From contig NZ_CAKKLY010000032.1 of assembly GCF_918698095.1 (NCBI RefSeq), positions 1-55,839 of the forward strand: DNA of 55,839 nucleotides, given 5' to 3'. Positions within the stretch are counted from its first letter, which is position 1. Each line of letters opens with the position of its first letter. Below are positions 51,498-55,839 of this stretch, one piece after another. A program made the position numbers and the translations under genes. The notes under the pieces are model-generated. The model made no database searches, was not told the DNA's origin, and saw nothing but the letters and a program-made list of their open reading frames with translations. This stretch comes from Arthrobacter sp. Bi83 (lineage in GTDB: Bacteria > Actinomycetota > Actinomycetes > Actinomycetales > Micrococcaceae).

Positions 51498-52120
51498 GGG
51501 GGCACGGCTTCCTGCTCGCCAACTACGTGGCAGGCAGGTCCCTGATCCACCGCACTCCCCTTTGGCTGAAGTTCCTTCTGGTGGTGGGCTGCGGCATGGC
51601 CTCGTTCCTGATTGTCGACTGGCGGCTGGCGGCCGCCGCGCTCACCCTGATGTGCGCCTTGTTCCTGCTGAGCGGCGCGGGTCCGGCCCGCCTCTTCCGC
51701 GCTGTCCGCCCGCTGCTTCCGGTGCTGCTGGCCATCGGCGTGTTCCAGTGGTGGCAGCTTGGGGCGCCCGTGGCGGCACGCATCGTCCTGAACGTCCTGC
51801 TATGCGTCGTGGCGGCATCGCTGCTGACGGCAACCACACCGCTGCAGCGGCTCCTGGACGGAGTGGTGTCCCTTGCCCGGCCGTTCACGCGCTTCGGGGC
51901 GGATCCCGAACGGTTTGCCCTTACCATCGCGATCATGCTGCGCAGCATCCCCTTCATCGCCGGGGCCTACGCGGACGTCCGTGACTCGGCGCGCGCCCGC
52001 GGCCTGGAACGCAACCCGCGCGCGCTGGTCCTGCCGGTGTTTATCACCACCGTTGCCTATGCTCGCCACACCGGTGATGCCCTGGCCGCCCGCGGTTTGG
52101 GTGAACCCGAGGACGACTGA
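51494..52120 (+). CDS. bioN: BioN, transmembrane T component of the biotin ECF transporter
   Basis: A 208-aa protein with four or five helices. RSLIHRTPLWLKFLLV at the start and the C-terminal coupling-helix motif, AYADVRDSARARGLERNPRAL followed by ARHTGDALAARGL, contain the two ARG-type motifs that contact the ATPase. GTG start overlapping the bioM stop. It converges on the thiolase gene with 22 bases between the stops. Confidence 0.9.
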   Translation: MRGHGFLLANYVAGRSLIHRTPLWLKFLLVVGCGMASFLIVDWRLAAAALTLMCALFLLSGAGPARLFRAVRPLLPVLLAIGVFQWWQLGAPVAARIVLNVLLCVVAASLLTATTPLQRLLDGVVSLARPFTRFGADPERFALTIAIMLRSIPFIAGAYADVRDSARARGLERNPRALVLPVFITTVAYARHTGDALAARGLGEPEDD

Positions 52121-52142
52121 CTCCGGCCGTGCTGCCTGCGGC

Positions 52143-53348
52143 CTAGAGCCGGGCGTACCTGAACAGGGCAGCCGTTCCCATGCCCCCGGCAATGCTGATC
52201 ATCGCGAGAGCGAGTTTCTCCTGATCCGGAGTGCGGCGGGCCTGGGCCAGCAGCCTCGTGACCAGGACGGCGCCGGATGCCCCGTACGCATGGCCGAGCG
52301 CCAGAGCACCGCCGTCGGCATTGGCTCGCTGCGGATCGATGCGCAGCCGGTCCATGCATGCCAGCGTCTGGGAGGCGAACGCCTCATTGAATTCCACAAG
52401 GTCCACGACGTCGGCCGTCTCACCCCGCGCTGCCAGCAGCCGCTCTGCGGCTGATGCGGCGCCGATGCCGAGGAGCCGCGGCTCCACCCCGGCTGTATCA
52501 GTTCCCAGGACGGCCAGCCCATCAGCCGCGCCCAGTTCCCGTGCCCGCGCCAGCGAGGTGATGACGACGGCGGCAGCGCCGTCCGCGTCGAAGCAGGAGT
52601 TACCGGCGGTGACGGTCCCGGATTCCACAAAGGCAGCCGGAAACCTCGCCATCAGGGACTCACTGAGCCGGGGCCGGGGCCCGTCGTCGGCTGTCACCCT
52701 GCCGGCAGCCGCCTCCAGCGGGACGATCTCCCGGTCGTAGGCGCCGTTTGCGGCGGCGGCAACAGCCCTGCGGTGGCTGCGCAGCGCGAAGTCGTCCTGC
52801 CGCGAACGGCTGATGCCGAACTCGGCTGCCACGTTCTCAGCGGCCACCCCCATGTCCGGATCGCCCATGCTGTGCGGCGCAAACTGGGCCCGGCTGAAAA
52901 AGGCGGGAACGCCGTCGTCGTCCCGGTGCGCGCGCAGCGGCGCGGTGCTGATGCTTTCCACTCCCCCGGCCAGATACAAGCCGCCGCCACCCGCCGCAAC
53001 GAGCCGTGACGCAAGGACGATGGCGTCAAGGCCGGAGCCGCACTGCCGGTCGACGGTAAGGCCCGGGACAGTGACCGGGAAGCCTGCCTCAAGGGCCGCC
53101 AGCCGGGCCACGTTGCCGCCGCCGCCCACCGCATTGCCGATGACGACGTCGGCCACTTCAGCAGCCCCGATCCCGCTTTGGGCCAGCAGCGCGCCCAGCA
53201 CCGGCGCCAGGAGTTCGTGGGCGCGGAGCCGCTTCAGGGCGCCGTTTGCCCGGCAAAGGGGCGTGCGCAACGCGGCGATGATGACCGGCTGCCGCTCAGC
53301 CGGGAGGGGCTGCTGCGCCTGCGTTTCTGTCCTGCCCGCCTCAGACAC
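52143..53348 (-). CDS. Thiolase-family protein with Ser in place of the second active-site Cys
   Basis: A 401-aa thiolase-fold enzyme. The nucleophile Cys is present in DRQCGSGLD, as are NEAFA and the His of LALGHAYGASGA. The last motif reads ISIAGGMG where active thiolases have C-x-G-G-G, so the general-base Cys is Ser. It may be a condensing or transferase variant, or have reduced thiolysis. The start is uncertain: GTG at 53348 is ten bases after the ligase stop; a TTG at 53366 overlaps that stop; the frame stays open to 53432. It is co-transcribed with the acyl-CoA ligase. Confidence 0.8.
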   Translation of the reverse strand: MSEAGRTETQAQQPLPAERQPVIIAALRTPLCRANGALKRLRAHELLAPVLGALLAQSGIGAAEVADVVIGNAVGGGGNVARLAALEAGFPVTVPGLTVDRQCGSGLDAIVLASRLVAAGGGGLYLAGGVESISTAPLRAHRDDDGVPAFFSRAQFAPHSMGDPDMGVAAENVAAEFGISRSRQDDFALRSHRRAVAAAANGAYDREIVPLEAAAGRVTADDGPRPRLSESLMARFPAAFVESGTVTAGNSCFDADGAAAVVITSLARARELGAADGLAVLGTDTAGVEPRLLGIGAASAAERLLAARGETADVVDLVEFNEAFASQTLACMDRLRIDPQRANADGGALALGHAYGASGAVLVTRLLAQARRTPDQEKLALAMISIAGGMGTAALFRYARL

Positions 53349-53358
53349 GCGATCCGAC

Positions 53359-54807
53359 TCAGACAAGGCGCCGGACGCGGGAGTCGCGGGCGGTGATCCA
53401 GTCGAGCATGACGCGGCGGCTGATCTTTCCACGGTCCGTCAGCGGAAGCTCGGCAAGGGCGAAATACTGCAGCGGCCTCTTGTCCTTCGGCAGGATTTCC
53501 TCGAGACCGGTCTTGAGCTGGGTGGCGGTGACCCCGCCGTGCGACGGGACGATCCCGGCCACCACGCGCTGGCCACGGACGTCGTCGTCCATGCCGGCCG
53601 CCACGGCCGACGCCACGCCGGGAACGGAAGCCAGGGCCAGCTCGACTTCGTGCGGGTAGACATTCTTGCCGGCCGTGATGATCATGTCTGCGCGCCGGCC
53701 CAGGATGTGCAGCTCGCCGTTCTCCAGATACCCCTGGTCCCCCACTGTGAACCAGCCGTTGAAACACCGGAGCGCCTGCCCGTCGTCGCCCCACAGGTAC
53801 CCGTTGCTGACCATGCCGCTCCGGACGCTGATGTTCCCTGCAGCCCCGTCGGTAAGGACATCGCCGGCGTCGTCCATGATCCTGACGTCGACGCCGGGAA
53901 ACGGCCGGCCGATGCCGGTTCCACCGGCGTCCAGCGGCCTGCCGGCCGGAAGGCCGGTGCCGGACACGAAGCTCAGCTCCGACGCGCCGTAGTACTCGAA
54001 GATGGTGGCGTTCGGCGCCCACCGGCGGGCTGCTTCGAGGGTGCGGGCGTCAAGCTTTGAACCGGCGCAGATGATGCTCCGCAGGCCGGAGGCATCAACA
54101 CAGCCGGTCAGCCCGCGTTCACTGAACAGTCGGAGCATGGTGGGGACCAGCACCAGCCGGGTAATGCCGTCGTGGCTGATGGCGGCGTGGACGTCGCCGA
54201 CGTCGAAGGACTCGAGTGTGTGGAATTCCGAGCCCGCGTAGAGGCATTCGGCCAGGGCATAGAGGTTGAGGCTCGCCGCGAGCGGCCCCGGGGCAAGGGT
54301 TTTGTCCTCCTGGCTGAGGCCGAAGAACTCCATGGAGGCCTCGAAGGACTGCTGCCAGGAGCGCCTGGAACGGGTAAACGCCTTGGGAACGGAAGTGGTG
54401 CCGGAGGTCAGGCCGATCAGGAAGGACGACTCCGGATCACCGTCAGCAAGCCGCCCGTCAGCAAGCCGCCCGTCCGCGGCTGGCGCCCCCGCCGCTGCGC
54501 CCGCCCTTCCGGGGACCGCTTCAGCGGCTGGTCCCAACCGGTGAACTATCTCCGCCCGCAACTGCTCCGGCCATGTTGGATCGAGAACTGCGCACTGCCG
54601 CTCACCCGCTACAGCGGCGGCGAAGGCGACCGCAAAGTGCGTGGAATTCCGTTCGGCGAGCACCGTGATTTCGGCAGCGCCGCCGGCGGCAATGGCCTCC
54701 GCTTCGTCGCGGAGACCGGACCAGCTGAGCCGCTTGCCCGCCACGACGACGGCGGTGTCGTCGGGGCGTTCATCGGCCCAGCGCTGGAGTCTGTTGAGAA
54801 AAGGCAT
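53359..54807 (-). CDS. AMP-binding acyl-CoA ligase
   Basis: A 482-aa adenylate-forming enzyme that would activate a carboxylic acid as its CoA thioester. The P-loop reads GLTSGTTSVPKAF, the A5 motif EYYGASEL, and the hinge/ A8 region GRRADMIITAGKNVYPHEVE; the C-terminal catalytic Lys lies in DRGKISRR. The N-terminal domain is shorter than in long-chain acyl-CoA synthetases. A GRLAD pentapeptide is repeated near residue 120. ATG at 54807 (MPFLNRLQRWA) has TAAAGT seven bases upstream, so leaderless. The neighbouring thiolase and biotin transporter suggest a role in biotin precursor metabolism (inference). Confidence 0.85.
   Translation of the reverse strand: MPFLNRLQRWADERPDDTAVVVAGKRLSWSGLRDEAEAIAAGGAAEITVLAERNSTHFAVAFAAAVAGERQCAVLDPTWPEQLRAEIVHRLGPAAEAVPGRAGAAAGAPAADGRLADGRLADGDPESSFLIGLTSGTTSVPKAFTRSRRSWQQSFEASMEFFGLSQEDKTLAPGPLAASLNLYALAECLYAGSEFHTLESFDVGDVHAAISHDGITRLVLVPTMLRLFSERGLTGCVDASGLRSIICAGSKLDARTLEAARRWAPNATIFEYYGASELSFVSGTGLPAGRPLDAGGTGIGRPFPGVDVRIMDDAGDVLTDGAAGNISVRSGMVSNGYLWGDDGQALRCFNGWFTVGDQGYLENGELHILGRRADMIITAGKNVYPHEVELALASVPGVASAVAAGMDDDVRGQRVVAGIVPSHGGVTATQLKTGLEEILPKDKRPLQYFALAELPLTDRGKISRRVMLDWITARDSRVRRLV
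54442..54471 (-). repeat. 15-bp direct repeat in the ligase gene
   Basis: Two identical 15-base units (54442-54456 and 54457-54471) encode the GRLAD pentapeptide twice. The insertion lies in a loop between the N-terminal region and the P-loop and keeps the frame. Confidence 0.7.
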
Positions 54808-54814
54808 CGGACCA

Positions 54815-54820
54815 ACTTTA
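54815..54820 (-). promoter_or_regulatory. Candidate -10 box TAAAGT of the ligase/thiolase operon (leaderless)
   Basis: On the minus strand TAAAGT ends seven bases before the ATG at 54807. The facing box of the metallopeptidase gene is only 35 bases away, so the two divergent promoters share their upstream DNA. Confidence 0.5.
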
Positions 54821-54855
54821 CCGGCGGAACCGGCTGCACCCATGCTGCAGACGAC

Positions 54856-54861
54856 TATTGT
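54856..54861 (+). promoter_or_regulatory. Candidate -10 box TATTGT of the metallopeptidase gene (leaderless)
   Basis: TATTGT ends six bases before the ATG at 54868; GACAAC between them is not a ribosome site. Confidence 0.5.
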
Positions 54862-54867
54862 GACAAC

Positions 54868-55764
54868 ATGAGCTTCAATGACGGAGTCGAAATAGACTCA
54901 TCCCAAGTGGAAGACCGGCGGGGCGGCGGAATGGGCCGCGGACCGAAAATCGGGGGTGGCATCGGGGGCGGCGTAATCCTGCTTCTGGCTGCGCTGTTCG
55001 GCATCAATCCAGGGCTCCTCGAAGGACTGGTCGGCTCGGGGCAGGAACAGCCCGGCCAGAGCCAGGGAACGGCGCCCACGGAATGCAAACTCGGTACGGA
55101 CGCCGATAGACGGCTCGATTGCAGGATCACCGGAACAGTGACCAGCCTCAACGCGTTCTGGCCGGCGTATCTGGCCGACTACAAGGTCAAGTACCCCCGG
55201 CCCAAGACGGTGCTTTTCACCGGCGGCACGGGCACCGCCTGCGGCGCGGCCACCTCAGAAGTAGGCCCCTTCTACTGCCCCGCGGACACCACGGCGTACT
55301 TCGACCCCGGTTTCTTCCAGGAACTCGTGGACCGCTTCGGCTCGTCGGGTGGCCCGCTGGCGCAGGAATACGTCGTGGCCCATGAATTCGGCCATCATAT
55401 CCAGAACATCCTGGGCGACCTGGACAAGGCTCAGCAGGATCCGCAGGGTGCCCAGTCGGGTGGCGTCCGCGTTGAACTGCAGGCCGACTGCTACGCCGGC
55501 CTCTGGACCCGATACGCCACCACGCAGAAGGATCCCAAAACCGGCAAGCCGTTCCTGGAGCCGCTTACGCAGAAGGACCTTAACGACGCCCTCTCTGCCG
55601 CGTCCGCAGTCGGCGATGACCGCATCCAAAAGGCAGCCACGGGCCGGGTCTCGCCCGAGGGCTGGACCCACGGGTCCAGCGCCCAGCGGCAGAAGTGGTA
55701 CTACCAGGGCTACAAGACCGGCGACATCAACCAGTGCGACACCTTCAGCGCCGCCACCCTCTAA
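54868..55764 (+). CDS. Neutral zinc metallopeptidase, YpfJ family
   Basis: A 298-aa membrane-anchored protein: a Gly/Arg-rich cytoplasmic N-terminus, one helix at about 30-48, a Gln/Ser/Pro linker and an extracytoplasmic peptidase domain. Zinc motif HEFGHHIQ at 172-179 with the third ligand Glu in RVELQADCYAG, both typical of the family. Four cysteines (about residues 73, 85, 125 and 137) could form disulfides outside the cell. Function within the family is not established. The frame stays open far upstream, antisense to the ligase gene, but ATG at 54868 fits the known N-terminus. Repeat copy B follows four bases after the stop. Confidence 0.88.
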   Translation: MSFNDGVEIDSSQVEDRRGGGMGRGPKIGGGIGGGVILLLAALFGINPGLLEGLVGSGQEQPGQSQGTAPTECKLGTDADRRLDCRITGTVTSLNAFWPAYLADYKVKYPRPKTVLFTGGTGTACGAATSEVGPFYCPADTTAYFDPGFFQELVDRFGSSGGPLAQEYVVAHEFGHHIQNILGDLDKAQQDPQGAQSGGVRVELQADCYAGLWTRYATTQKDPKTGKPFLEPLTQKDLNDALSAASAVGDDRIQKAATGRVSPEGWTHGSSAQRQKWYYQGYKTGDINQCDTFSAATL

Positions 55765-55768
55765 TCCA

Positions 55769-55828
55769 ATCGGTTGCTCCGTAAGTGCCGTTCTGAGTCT
55801 TGATAAGGGCCCTTACGGAGCAATCGAT
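55769..55828. repeat. Dispersed hairpin repeat, copy B
   Basis: Arms 55769-55789 and 55808-55828 pair at 19 of 21 positions, one of the two differences being a G-U pair in RNA; the loop is 18 bases. Left arm ATCGGTTGCTCCGTAAGTGCC differs from copy A (36599-36619) at one base, and the loop begins with the same GTTYTGAG. Here the element lies just after the stop codon of the metallopeptidase gene. Confidence 0.85.
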
Positions 55829-55839
55829 GAGGGTACGAC

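Noticed and set aside
54172..54867. Upstream extension of the metallopeptidase frame
   Set aside because: Antisense to the acyl-CoA ligase; the known N-terminus and a TATTGT box mark ATG 54868.

Overview
The window is a stretch of high-GC actinobacterial chromosome, most likely from Arthrobacter, Pseudarthrobacter or a close relative in the Micrococcaceae. The grounds are: strong G/C preference at third codon positions, GTG and TTG starts, many GTGA/ATGA gene overlaps, a FadE5/FabG4/HtdX-type fatty-acid cluster, a GlgA-GlgC divergon, a DUF3099-SURF1 block, and many starts that look leaderless (a TANNNT box 6-8 bases before the start codon). I see no rRNA, tRNA, CRISPR array, integrase or insertion sequence.

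Layout. 1-7275: a small unknown protein, an M20 amidohydrolase, a low-GC gene encoding a perforin(MACPF)-like domain fused to leucine-rich repeats, a bifunctional penicillin-binding protein and an Hsp20 chaperone. 7276-12550: a promoter with a long leader before a two-helix membrane protein, a Tat-exported protein coupled to a multicopper oxidase that has no signal of its own, a PAP2 phosphatase and a 65-residue protein. 12647-17266: YqeY, a lipoprotein deacetylase, an M50 peptidase, a glutathionyl-hydroquinone-reductase-like enzyme and a FUSC transporter. 17277-23847: a beta-oxidation-type cassette (hydratase, FabG4-like reductase, thiolase, then TetR and acyl-CoA dehydrogenase/oxidase) around a perfect 14+14 bp palindromic operator. 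23954-29304: glycogen synthesis (glgA/glgC), a zinc-ribbon SDR protein whose start lies in the loop of a perfect 20-bp inverted repeat, and two flavin/PLP-oxidase-fold proteins.

29330-32754: a three-gene operon of circularly permuted ATP-grasp, alpha-E and transglutaminase-like proteins, a likely peptide-modifying system of unknown product. 32861-38100: YeiH-type transporter, aminopeptidase N, a lipoate ligase with its accessory domain at the N-terminus, and zinc-independent L31. 38394-45433: two paralogous VOC proteins, an RNA methyltransferase, TauE exporter, ABC ATPase, SerB and two SDR/FabG enzymes. 45573-49742: a coupled DUF3099/SURF1/YbaK run, a frameshifted VOC remnant and an ABC-F ATPase. 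50032-55764: a biotin ECF transporter (bioYMN) facing a thiolase/acyl-CoA-ligase pair, then a zinc metallopeptidase.

The points most worth following are the MACPF-LRR protein; a 60-base dispersed hairpin repeat with two copies (36599-36658 and 55769-55828), one of which supplies the stop codon of pepN; the inverted repeat around the SDR start at 26733; the recurrent leaderless promoter pattern; the possible hitch-hiker export of the multicopper oxidase; and the biotin-transporter/thiolase/ligase neighbourhood. The functional statements come from recognising motifs by eye; no database search was run.
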